The position numbers and the translations under genes were made by a program. This document shows, one piece after another, positions 1-8,024 of a stretch of DNA of 64,000 nucleotides; positions within the stretch are counted from its first letter, which is position 1, and each line of letters begins with the position of its first letter. The notes under the pieces are model-generated. The model had not been told where the DNA came from and did no database searches. It was given only the letters and a program-made list of their open reading frames with translations. The DNA is from Bartonella tribocorum (lineage in GTDB: Bacteria; Pseudomonadota; Alphaproteobacteria; Rhizobiales; Rhizobiaceae): positions 92,404 to 156,403 of the forward strand of contig NZ_NJGE01000004.1 in assembly GCF_002777915.1 (NCBI RefSeq), read 5' to 3'.

Positions 1-138
1 GATATGATTGCTTCGGGTGCTCTCATGTCTGGTTATTTATCAGCCGTAAAGGCGCGTTTGCTTTTATGGGCTTTTTTGGCACAAGGGCACTCGTTGGCAC
101 AGATCCGTGCACACTGGAATGACTGGACGATAAGTTAA
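1..138 (+). CDS. C-terminal fragment of unidentified protein
   Basis: An open frame enters from the left edge and runs 45 codons to a TAA at 136-138. The visible tail contains LLLWAFLAQGHSLAQIRAHW and ends NDWTIS. I do not recognise the family. It has ordinary coding composition and is followed by a 90-base gap before coaA on the same strand, so the two could be cotranscribed. Only the tail is inside the window, so no function is given. Confidence 0.55.
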   Translation, partial: DMIASGALMSGYLSAVKARLLLWAFLAQGHSLAQIRAHWNDWTIS

Positions 139-231
139 TAAAAATGATCTATTATTTTAAAGAAGAGAGCATGTAAAATAAAATTTATTTGAATATAAAG
201 CAGCTCATCTTTCCGCTCTTAATCGATTGCT

Positions 232-1257
232 GTGGAAAAGAAAACTCGACAAATACAAATGATTGACACGACTATACAAAAAATTAATCAGGAAGATAAT
301 TTGGTCAAATCCATTTCTGACCGATATTCGCCCTATCGCGTCTTTACAGCACAAGAATGGTCAGAATTTCGTGCCGATACACCTCTCACTTTGACTTTTG
401 ATGAAATTAAACGTTTACGTTCTATTGATGATCCTATCGATCTTGAAGAAGTCCAACGCATTTATCTTTCTTTATCGCGTCTACTCTCATGCCATGTTGA
501 AGCAGTACAGGAGCTTTTTCACAAACGTCAGCAGTTTCTCCATCAGGAAGAGACTAAAAAAACACCCTTTATTATTGGAATTGCTGGTTCTGTAGCAGTA
601 GGAAAATCAACCACCGCTCGCATCCTTCAAGAACTGTTGAAACGTTGGACATCTAGTCTTAAAGTTGATCTGATCACAACGGATGGTTTTCTCTATCCTA
701 ACGCAATCTTACAGCAAAAAAATCGTCTGAATCGTAAAGGATTTCCTGATTCCTATGACATTAAAAAATTGCTGTGCTTTCTTTCGGCTATAAAAGCAGG
801 TGTTGGGAATGTCCCTGCTCCGCTTTATTCGCATATGACCTATGATGTTCTAGAAAACCAGACAATTACCATTAACCGTCCTGATATTTTAATTGTTGAA
901 GGGATTAATGTATTACAAGTTAGTGATCTTCCTAAAGATGGAAAAGTCATTCCTTTCGTGTCGGATTTTTTTGATTTTTCAATCTATGTCGATGCTGAAA
1001 CAGAAGTCATTCGTCACTGGTATTTAGAGCGCTTTAAACGTTTACGTAAAACAGCTTTTCAAAATCCTGAATCCTATTTTCATCGTTATGCCCTTCTCAA
1101 TGAAAAAGAAGCCTCAAAAATCGCTGAGGATATTTGGCAAACAATTAATTTAAAAAATTTACAAGAAAATATATTGCCAACACGACCACGGTCCAATCTC
1201 ATTCTACGAAAGGGAAAAAATCATTTGGTCGAGTATGTCGCACTTAGACGACTATAA
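232..1257 (+). CDS. coaA: Pantothenate kinase, type I
   Basis: Phosphorylates pantothenate with ATP, the first committed step of coenzyme A synthesis in the cytoplasm. The 341-residue product has the type I CoaA layout: an N-terminal segment with [12 protein letters not shown], a P-loop GSVAVGKST at about residues 119-127, a TTDGFLYPN motif after it, and RKGFPDSYD further on. It starts at a GTG; an in-frame ATG lies nine codons downstream, and since the conserved region begins after residue 28 either could be used. The final 23 bases overlap an upstream in-frame extension of the next gene, but that gene most likely starts 14 bases after the coaA stop. Family assignment is firm. Confidence 0.95.
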   Translation: MEKKTRQIQMIDTTIQKINQEDNLVKSISDRYSPYRVFTAQEWSEFRADTPLTLTFDEIKRLRSIDDPIDLEEVQRIYLSLSRLLSCHVEAVQELFHKRQQFLHQEETKKTPFIIGIAGSVAVGKSTTARILQELLKRWTSSLKVDLITTDGFLYPNAILQQKNRLNRKGFPDSYDIKKLLCFLSAIKAGVGNVPAPLYSHMTYDVLENQTITINRPDILIVEGINVLQVSDLPKDGKVIPFVSDFFDFSIYVDAETEVIRHWYLERFKRLRKTAFQNPESYFHRYALLNEKEASKIAEDIWQTINLKNLQENILPTRPRSNLILRKGKNHLVEYVALRRL

Positions 1258-1270
1258 GGATCTCATAACT

Positions 1271-2638
1271 ATGCACCAGAATCCCATTCATTTTACCTCA
1301 ACACGTATCGATAACAGTTGCCCTATTATCTTGGTAAACCAAAGAAATCTTGCCAACTTATCACTTGATGCCTCAACAACAGCATGGATAAAAGTGAATG
1401 ACTTTACTGGAAAAGCAGGACAAACACTCTTTGTTCCTCACGAAACAGGCCATTTAAAAAAAGTTTTATTTGGAATTGGCAACGGTAATGATCCCTTTAT
1501 TACAGGACTGCTTGCTCAAAAACTTCCTGCTGGTCAATGGCATTTAGAAGGTGAAACCTCTGATGAAATAAATGCCTATCTTGGATTGGCTCTGGGAAGC
1601 TATCAATTTAATCGCTATCGTCAAAACTCTTCTTTTAAGTCATTATCTATCCATGTCAATAAGGCTGTTGATCTTAATGAGCTCCAACGCATTTATGAAG
1701 CTGTCTTCTTCGTCCGTGATCTCATCAATATTCCAGCCAATGATATGACCCCTGATACTCTCGAAGTAGAAGCACGAAAATTAGGAAAAACATACGGTGC
1801 TCATGTCCAAACTATTTGTGGAGATGATCTCTTAACCCATAATTTTCCGATGATTCATGCCGTAGGAAGAGCAGGCAGTACTGCACCAAGACTGATTGAG
1901 TTACACTGGGGGCAAGAACATCATCCTAAAATAACGTTGGTAGGCAAAGGCGTAACTTTTGATACAGGAGGACTGGATATTAAATCAGCCAATAACATGT
2001 TGCTTATGAAAAAAGACATGGGAGGTGGAGCAAACGTTTTGGGATTGGCTAAACTTATCATGGATGCAAAATTACCTTTCCGTCTACGTGTTTTGATTCC
2101 AGCTGTAGAAAATGCAATTTCTGCGAATGCTTATCGACCAGGTGATATTCTCAAAAGTCGTAAAGGTTTAAGTGTTGAAGTGGGTAATACAGATGCTGAA
2201 GGACGACTTGTCCTTGCTGATGCACTTGCCTATGGTGATGAAGAAAGTCCAAAATTCATGCTTTGCATGGCTACTTTAACAGGAGCAGCACGTATAGCAT
2301 TAGGACCAGATCTTCCTGCATTTTATTGTAATGATTCAATATGGGCACAACAAATTTCTGAATCGGCTCACGCTGTTTTTGATCCTCTTTGGCAAATGCC
2401 CCTTTGGAAACCTTACCAAGAGATGTTATCATCACCAATTGCTGATCTTAATAATGTAACTGGAAATAGCTTTGCTGGCTCTATAACGGCTGCTTTATTT
2501 CTTAATTCTTTTGTTGAAAAAGCTGAACATTTTGCGCATTTTGACCTTTATGGATGGGTTCCAAAAGAAAAACCAGGATACCCTATTGGGGGATCAGCTC
2601 AAACTATTCGTGCCCTTTATAATATTTTTAAAAAATGA
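1271..2638 (+). CDS. Leucyl aminopeptidase family (M17) metallopeptidase
   Basis: Cytosolic di-metal aminopeptidase of the M17 family. The C-terminal catalytic domain shows VGKGVTFDTGGLDIK (metal-binding Lys/Asp, about residue 223 on), MKKDMGGGA, and the signature NTDAEGRLVLADAL near residue 305. At about 455 residues it has the short N-terminal domain typical of the PepB-like group. An in-frame ATG at 1235 lies inside coaA; I prefer 1271 because AAGGA at 1256-1260 sits ten bases ahead of it. It is followed by an NlpC/P60 hydrolase on the same strand, a pairing that suggests a shared job in peptide or muropeptide breakdown; that role is inference. Confidence 0.9.
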   Translation: MHQNPIHFTSTRIDNSCPIILVNQRNLANLSLDASTTAWIKVNDFTGKAGQTLFVPHETGHLKKVLFGIGNGNDPFITGLLAQKLPAGQWHLEGETSDEINAYLGLALGSYQFNRYRQNSSFKSLSIHVNKAVDLNELQRIYEAVFFVRDLINIPANDMTPDTLEVEARKLGKTYGAHVQTICGDDLLTHNFPMIHAVGRAGSTAPRLIELHWGQEHHPKITLVGKGVTFDTGGLDIKSANNMLLMKKDMGGGANVLGLAKLIMDAKLPFRLRVLIPAVENAISANAYRPGDILKSRKGLSVEVGNTDAEGRLVLADALAYGDEESPKFMLCMATLTGAARIALGPDLPAFYCNDSIWAQQISESAHAVFDPLWQMPLWKPYQEMLSSPIADLNNVTGNSFAGSITAALFLNSFVEKAEHFAHFDLYGWVPKEKPGYPIGGSAQTIRALYNIFKK

Positions 2639-2798
2639 AATTTGACACAAAATATCCACAAAGATGAACGATTTTATTGGTTCAGAAGAATTTTCTTATC
2701 ATCTTAAATTATGCTCTGTGCTTTAATTTAAAAAGATGAGGTGTTCTGTTTGTGCTGTCGTCATGAATCTATTTAAAGATACAATGAAAGGTAAATAA

Positions 2799-3659
2799 AT
2801 GATCTCTAAAGATCCCAGATTACATGCATTCCGAGAAGATCTAGCAGATCAACGTCTTGAAACAGAAATTAAAGCACAGCGCTTTGTGCAAGGTGAAAAA
2901 AGACGTGTTAATGTACCTGTTGCTGGACTGTTTAAAGAAAACAATAAAAAAAGCGAAATGCAGACAGAGTGCTTATTCGGGGAAGAACTTCTTATTTTTG
3001 AACATGGAGAAACGATGTCATGGGGACAATCTCTTAAAGATGATTATGTTGGCTATATTGATACAACAGCGCTTTGTATATCAACTGTCAAACAAACACA
3101 TGTCGTTTCAGTGCCACGTACTTTTCAATATTTTCAAGCTGATTTGCATGGACCAATGGAATATCCTTTATCCATGGGAAGTAAGGTAAGTGTCGTTGAT
3201 GAAGTTGAAGTCCGTGAAACCATGTATTCTATACTTGAAAACGGAAAAGCAATCATTAGTAATCACCTTAGTCCCATTGAAAATGTGTATAAAGATTATG
3301 TCACTGTTGCTGAAATGTTTATCCGCACACCTTACCTTTGGGGTGGAGCCAGTGGCTTTGGAATTGATTGCTCAGGACTCATCCAACTTTCTATGATAAT
3401 GACTGGTCAGAGGGTTTTACGTGATACTGATATGCAGCAGAAAACTATCGGAAATCCTCTCTCAGATAGTGATAAACTTCAACGAGGTGATCTGATTTTT
3501 TGGCAAGGTCATGCTGCCATTATGATTGACCATGAAAATATCATTCATGCAAATGGCTTCTCTATGGACGTTACGATCGAACCGCTAGAGGGAGTCATTA
3601 CACGTATTGCTCAAACATATCAACGATATCCCATCGCAAAACGTCGTCCAACTCAATAA
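2799..3659 (+). CDS. NlpC/P60 (C40) family cell-wall endopeptidase
   Basis: A 286-residue cysteine peptidase of the C40 family, which generally cleaves the gamma-D-glutamyl to diamino acid bond in peptidoglycan stem peptides. The N-terminal half carries SH3-like modules (around EELLIFEHGETMSWGQSL and GYIDTTAL). The C-terminal catalytic domain has YLWGGASGFGIDCSG with the nucleophile Cys near residue 190, GHAAIMID with His near 237, and IIHANG near 249 as third polar residue. No signal peptide is visible, so it may work in the cytoplasm on recycled muropeptides. The start is supported by AAGG nine bases upstream. It closes the coaA-M17-C40 group. Confidence 0.9.
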   Translation: MISKDPRLHAFREDLADQRLETEIKAQRFVQGEKRRVNVPVAGLFKENNKKSEMQTECLFGEELLIFEHGETMSWGQSLKDDYVGYIDTTALCISTVKQTHVVSVPRTFQYFQADLHGPMEYPLSMGSKVSVVDEVEVRETMYSILENGKAIISNHLSPIENVYKDYVTVAEMFIRTPYLWGGASGFGIDCSGLIQLSMIMTGQRVLRDTDMQQKTIGNPLSDSDKLQRGDLIFWQGHAAIMIDHENIIHANGFSMDVTIEPLEGVITRIAQTYQRYPIAKRRPTQ

Positions 3660-3868
3660 ACTTAATAGAGCCCCCTCTAAAGACAATTCATTGACTGTTT
3701 TTATTATATCGTAAATTGGTTTATAGGGTAATTAGTTATCATTTTCCCGGAGAAAAATTTTTAAATATCGTAAAATTTTCTCACTTCAAGTTTGATGTTG
3801 AATTAATAAAAATATCTGTCTGTGCATCACAAGCAGGTGTGATGTGTGAATAAAATGATTAAGAAAAG

Positions 3869-4090
3869 AATACCTCTTATGAATGCTCTCTAATGCCAAG
3901 GTCTATCGTAAAATCGGGGCTGAAAAAATATATGATGGTGCCCATTTGCCCTTTTATTAAGCGTAAAGAGGATGACGTGCAGTAGATTTTATATTATTTC
4001 CATAGAGGCTTTAACATTGTACCTTTCACAAAAAAACAACGCGAAAGGGGCTTAGTGCGTTCGAGAAATGTATCTTTTAACATACCTGTG
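3869..4090 (+). pseudogene. Decayed N-terminus of a tyrosine-recombinase (phage integrase) gene
   Basis: Translation in pieces gives PLMNAL, then NAKVYRKIGAEKIYDGAHL from 3892, then KRKEDDVQ, a TAG where integrases have Trp, ILYYFH, and ERGLVRSRNVS. These match in order the N-terminal domain of DUF4102-type alphaproteobacterial integrases (start, LGAGKYxDGAGL, KRKxGGxQW, EMGLG). The putative start codon is ATA, a one-base shift separates PLMNAL from NAKV, and stops interrupt the rest. Related relics lie at 26.1, 44.3 and 46.4 kb. Identification is from recalled family motifs, not a search. Confidence 0.7.
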
Positions 4091-4552
4091 TATTGGCAAT
4101 ACAATGATTTTCAGTATTACCTAAAGAACCTGCCTTCCTTGACCAAAAGACATATCTTAAGGTATCTCATAAAACACTCTTACGTTATTTGTATTTTTCA
4201 TTCATATTACTTAGAGAGATTTTTCTTCATCTCTCATATGATAAAACGTATATTATATCCCCCTAATCAGTCCTCTTTTCATGTTTTTTATATTTAATCA
4301 TTAGTCGAGAGAATCAAGAGAAAAAAGACAATTTATGATTATAAAATAATATGTTATTATACTAAATATATTATGATGACGTTTAAATTATTGGTCATGT
4401 AAAATAATCTCTCATAACAAGCTCAAAATATTCTCTTCTAAAGAGTCTTTCGAAATTTTTCCTATTATCGATATCCCATGAAATAAATACCCCTGACATC
4501 TCTCAGCGTTCCTAAGCCTAACTCACAACAACACGCGTAAAAAGTATAAATC

Positions 4553-4690
4553 AATTATCTACCATCATTTTATGCTTGTGAAACATGCAAAAGGCATGAT
4601 TTTGATTGATTGAGGATAAACAGACTTTAAATAGAAGGATTTTACGAGACTGGACTCTCTCACTTAATAATTATCAATCAATACCTATAT
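4553..4690. repeat. Degenerate intergenic repeat, copy A
   Basis: The core reads GCTTGTGAAACATGCAAAAG followed by GCATGATTTTGATTGATTGA, and further right AATTATCAATCAATA. It resembles copies near 20.6, 26.5 and 62.4 kb, which share the pattern TGCAAGCGAATGATTTTGGTTGATTC and a later ATTATCATT-AAATCAAT. No coding function is seen. It lies about 460 bases downstream of the integrase relic at 3.9 kb, the same arrangement as copy C. The rest of the 3660-4718 spacer shows no other gene. Confidence 0.5.
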
Positions 4691-4718
4691 TTAAACAATA
4701 TTGTCTTCTTACACCCCA

Positions 4719-5132
4719 TTAGAGAAGATGATTTTTTAACACCTGAACCAATGGTTTATCAGCATCAGGCATAGGATATTTATCAAGATCATTAATAAAA
4801 ATCCATTCTAAATTTTGCCCCTCTCGTCCTTGCGCAACTCCCTCATAATGCTTACAAAGATACAGCGGCATTAAAAGATGAAATGTTGCATAGCTATGGC
4901 TCGCAAACGTTAAAGGGTGTAAATTATTTGCCTGAACATATACACCAAGCTCTTCTTCTAATTCACGAATCAATGAGATTTCTGGAGTTTCACCTTGCTC
5001 AACCTTTCCACCAGGAAACTCCCATAAACCAGCCAACGATTTTCCTTCAGGACGCTCGGTAAGCAAAACACGATTATTTTGATCTAACAATGCGCAGGCA
5101 ACAACAAGAAGAAGGGGATTTTTTATACACAT
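4719..5132 (-). CDS. mutT: 8-oxo-dGTP diphosphatase MutT (NUDIX)
   Basis: Sanitises oxidised nucleotides by hydrolysing 8-oxo-dGTP to the monophosphate. The 137-residue product has the complete NUDIX box GGKVEQGETPEISLIRELEEEL preceded by EGKSLAGLWEFP, the pattern of MutT proper. An in-frame TTG lies four codons upstream at 5144; I prefer the ATG at 5132 because GGAGAG lies just ahead of it. It sits downstream of argJ on the same strand with a 122-base gap. Confidence 0.9.
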   Translation of the reverse strand: MCIKNPLLLVVACALLDQNNRVLLTERPEGKSLAGLWEFPGGKVEQGETPEISLIRELEEELGVYVQANNLHPLTFASHSYATFHLLMPLYLCKHYEGVAQGREGQNLEWIFINDLDKYPMPDADKPLVQVLKNHLL

Positions 5133-5254
5133 ATCGCTCTCCAATGAGAATATAACAGTCTCTGTATCATATTCCCTTACCTCAAAAAGAATTCATATAT
5201 CTCATTCTCTTTTTTTAATAATAGGCCATAAATATAGAATAAAGCGTGCATCCA

Positions 5255-6487
5255 TTAACTTCTGTAATCACTATTGATCATAACGTACTCTTTTGTTAAG
5301 TCGCAAGACCAAACCGTTGCCTCACCAGCGCCCAAACCGATATCAACACGAATTGCAATGTGTTTACCTTGCATATAAGAACTTATTGCCTCTTCACAAT
5401 ACGCAGGATCTCGTTCGCCATTCACTGCCACTCGATATTCACCAAACCAAATCATCAACAAATCACGATCAACTTCAACACCTGCCTTCCCAACCGCCAT
5501 AACGACTCGCCCCCAATTTGCATCTTCACCGGCAATAGCCGTTTTTACAAGTGGTGAATTTGCAATTGATAAAGCAATCGTTTTGGCTGCATTGTCTGTT
5601 GTAGCACCACTCACATTCACCTCAATTAAATGACGCGCACCTTCACCATCACACACAACTTGAAGTGCAAGTTCATGCAAAAGTGCATGCAAGTGCTTTG
5701 AGAATACCTCATAACGTGGATCAGCTCTCTGCGTAAGGAGAGGAAAGCTTTCTTTTCCTGTCGCAAACAACATAAGCGTATCTGAAGTTGAGGTATCATT
5801 ATCGACAGTAATCGAATTGAAAGACCCCTGAACAGCTTCTGATAACATGGATTGAAGCATATCCGAAGAAATCGTCGCATCACTGACCACAAATGAGAGC
5901 ATTGTTGCCATATCGGGTGCAATCATACCAGCACCTTTTGCAATTCCATGAATGGTAACAGTCTCTCCCCCGCAATCAAAAGTGCGCGTAGCAAGTTTTG
6001 GAAATGTGTCCGTTGTCATTATGGCTCTTGCAGCTTCCAACCAATTTCCCTCTTCTGCTGTCTCTGCCATACTTGGTAAAAGATTTACAATACCCGATGC
6101 ATCCATTGGCTCGCCAATAACACCCGTAGAAGCTATAAAAATTTCATTTTCTCTAACCTTTAAAGTGTTCGCTGCTGCACAGATGATTTCATTGGTTGTG
6201 TGCTTTCCTTTTCTTCCTGTAAAAGCATTGGCATTTCCAGAATTCACAACAACACCCCTCGCAACCCTATGGGGAAGCGATGCACGACAATGCTCTACAG
6301 GGGCAGATGGACATTTTGAACGTGTAAAAACACCTGCAACACTTACTGGTTTATCGAATACAATGAAAAGGAGATCTGTACGATCCTTATATTTAATTCC
6401 AGCTTTAGCTGTTGCTATCCGTACACCAGATAATGGAGAAAGTTCTTGGATATTTTGGGGCATCAAAGGAGATATTTTTAAAACCAC
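5255..6487 (-). CDS. argJ: Bifunctional ornithine acetyltransferase / N-acetylglutamate synthase
   Basis: Transfers acetyl from N-acetylornithine to glutamate (recycling step of arginine synthesis) and may also acetylate glutamate from acetyl-CoA. The 410-residue protein contains the self-cleavage site in [20 protein letters not shown]; the Thr of ATML near residue 193 is the expected N-terminal nucleophile of the beta chain. [10 protein letters not shown] and [12 protein letters not shown] are present. It starts at GTG; a nearby ATG eight codons in has no better ribosome site. No other arginine gene is in the window. Confidence 0.93.
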   Translation of the reverse strand: MVLKISPLMPQNIQELSPLSGVRIATAKAGIKYKDRTDLLFIVFDKPVSVAGVFTRSKCPSAPVEHCRASLPHRVARGVVVNSGNANAFTGRKGKHTTNEIICAAANTLKVRENEIFIASTGVIGEPMDASGIVNLLPSMAETAEEGNWLEAARAIMTTDTFPKLATRTFDCGGETVTIHGIAKGAGMIAPDMATMLSFVVSDATISSDMLQSMLSEAVQGSFNSITVDNDTSTSDTLMLFATGKESFPLLTQRADPRYEVFSKHLHALLHELALQVVCDGEGARHLIEVNVSGATTDNAAKTIALSIANSPLVKTAIAGEDANWGRVVMAVGKAGVEVDRDLLMIWFGEYRVAVNGERDPAYCEEAISSYMQGKHIAIRVDIGLGAGEATVWSCDLTKEYVMINSDYRS

Positions 6488-6490
6488 AAT

Positions 6491-6521
6491 ATGCTTTCTA
6501 TAAAAAATGCTTTCTATAAAA
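6491..6521. repeat. Tandem 15-bp direct repeat
   Basis: ATGCTTTCTATAAAA occurs at 6491-6505 and again at 6507-6521, one base apart, immediately upstream of the argJ start. It looks like a recent short duplication in the argJ leader. Confidence 0.8.
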
Positions 6522-6564
6522 ACAAATAAAACGATTACAGCTTAAGAGCCTCTTAATAGAAAAC

Positions 6565-6596
6565 TGCTAGGTTTTTTTGAAAAAACAAACCTAGCA
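6565..6596 (-). terminator. Rho-independent terminator after the parvulin gene
   Basis: TGCTAGGTTT at 6565-6574 pairs perfectly with AAACCTAGCA at 6587-6596 (10-bp stem, 12-base loop). On the minus strand the stem is followed by a short T-rich run. It lies about 40 bases past the stop of the peptidyl-prolyl isomerase gene. A second perfect palindrome TTAAGAG-C-CTCTTAA is at 6542-6556. Confidence 0.6.
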
Positions 6597-6636
6597 AACG
6601 ATCTATTTAAAGAGGCTACCTACTTATTTTTCCTCG

Positions 6637-7590
6637 TTATTCCGTATCTTCTTCATCGGATGTCTCATCGGGTAGCAACGTCCCATTTTGATTAAGCGAT
6701 TCCATGATTTTTGTAACATTAGGATCAGGATATTTCACATCTATCTTGCTCCGCAAATCAACAATGAGTTCTTGATAGCGCTTTTTTATCAACTGTGTAC
6801 GCAACATCTCTTTAACATCATCAAATGCAGGAGGTTGTTTTACACGACGATCTTCTAATTTTATAATATGCCAACCAAAAGGACTTTCAACGGGTTGTTT
6901 CGTGTATTCGCCAACTTTCAAACCAAATGCTGCATCTTCAAAAGGCTTGACCATTTGACCATGGCTAAAATAACCAAGATCACCCCCAACAGCAGCGGAA
7001 CCATCTGTTGAGCTTTTCTTTGCAATCTCTTCAAAATTTTCGCCTTTATTTAAATGCTTAATGATAGATTCTGCTTCTTTTCTGGTTTTGACCAAAATAT
7101 GACGGGCTTTAACTTCATCCTCTTTAGGTAAAGCAGCAATTTCTTGCTTGTAAAGAGCTTCCAAATCAGCATCCGATATTTTGTCAACAATCGCCTGTTT
7201 AAAATAAAGTTGTTGAAGTACATTGTCACGCATAACTGCCATACGTTTATCGTAAGCTTCCGTCTTATCAAGACCTTTGCTTCTTGCTTCTTTTGAAAGT
7301 GCCTGCATATCCAAATAAGCCTTTAAGACCATAATACGGCGTTGTTCATCAGGAAAGCGTGCTAAATTAGGATTTATTTCAAGCGCTAACTCATCCAATT
7401 GGCCTGCTGTAATATTCTTCCCATCAATAACGGCCATAACATGAGATGGAGAAACAGCTTTTTCAGAAGTTTTCTCCAAAGCCTTTAAATCATTCGACGA
7501 TGAATTCAAATTTTCTTGGGCTCTCACCCCTAAACTTGTACTTGCCAATAAAGTTGATGCTAAAATCAGCGTGATAAAGTTAAATTTCAT
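6637..7590 (-). CDS. Periplasmic peptidyl-prolyl cis-trans isomerase, parvulin type
   Basis: Folding helper for exported proteins. The 317-residue precursor begins MKFNFITLILASTLLASTSL, a clear Sec signal peptide with likely cleavage after VRA. An N-terminal SurA-like helical segment precedes a PpiC/rotamase domain at about residues 161-245 (VKARHILVKT, GGDLGYFSHGQMVKPFEDA, PFGWHIIKLEDRR). The tail is acidic. The frame stays open to 7644, but AAGGAG seven bases before the ATG at 7590 and the signal peptide fix the start. It is divergent from secA, fitting a shared secretion theme. Confidence 0.9.
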   Translation of the reverse strand: MKFNFITLILASTLLASTSLGVRAQENLNSSSNDLKALEKTSEKAVSPSHVMAVIDGKNITAGQLDELALEINPNLARFPDEQRRIMVLKAYLDMQALSKEARSKGLDKTEAYDKRMAVMRDNVLQQLYFKQAIVDKISDADLEALYKQEIAALPKEDEVKARHILVKTRKEAESIIKHLNKGENFEEIAKKSSTDGSAAVGGDLGYFSHGQMVKPFEDAAFGLKVGEYTKQPVESPFGWHIIKLEDRRVKQPPAFDDVKEMLRTQLIKKRYQELIVDLRSKIDVKYPDPNVTKIMESLNQNGTLLPDETSDEEDTE

Positions 7591-7828
7591 AAATATACTC
7601 CTTAAAATGCAAGGCAGGTTCAAGATTCCAATTTTCTTTACCATAACACTTTAACCTTTAAACATAGAGAAATAAATGAGTAATTTATTTTAAAAAGTGC
7701 AAAATCATCCTTTTATCTTAGTTCCTCCAACCCTATCTAATGCTAATGAAAAACATGATAATAGAGAAAAATGGCATATTGTATCTTAAAATACTTTGTA
7801 TTGTATCCATTAAATAACATACCTAAAG

Positions 7829-7856
7829 TTGACATAGCGCCCTTCGCCTCTTATCT
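7829..7856 (+). promoter_or_regulatory. Putative secA promoter
   Basis: TTGACA at 7829-7834 and TTATCT at 7851-7856 with a 16-base spacer resemble the alphaproteobacterial housekeeping promoter. It would give a leader of about 150 bases before secA. The remainder of the 7591-8011 gap holds the short ORF listed next and no other gene. Confidence 0.4.
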
Positions 7857-7964
7857 CTACTTTACAATTTAAAGTGAAAAATTGCACACCGGCAAGTATA
7901 ATGGTACCATCTGCACTTCATGATATCAGAAAACTTAAAGAAAATGTGGAGCATGGGAGAGCAT

Positions 7965-8024
7965 ATGAATTTCCCAACAAGAGTGACAACAATTAAAAGA
8001 AAGGGCCAGAGATGGTCAGTCTAG
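7965..8024 (+). CDS. Possible 19-codon leader ORF overlapping secA start
   Basis: ATG at 7965 with GGGAGAG seven bases upstream opens a 19-codon frame ([19 protein letters not shown]) whose TAG at 8022-8024 lies 13 bases inside secA. Translation of it would bring ribosomes to the secA start. It has no hydrophobic segment. It may be chance; the ribosome site and the overlap are the only support. Confidence 0.3.
   Translation: MNFPTRVTTIKRKGQRWSV

Noticed and set aside
4055..4297. 80-codon open frame in the 4-kb spacer
   Set aside because: Begins inside the integrase relic and runs into AT-rich sequence; no support as an intact gene.
5952..6503. 183-codon open frame on the strand opposite argJ
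   Set aside because: Fully antisense to a well-conserved gene, no ribosome site or family likeness; a shadow of argJ codon use.
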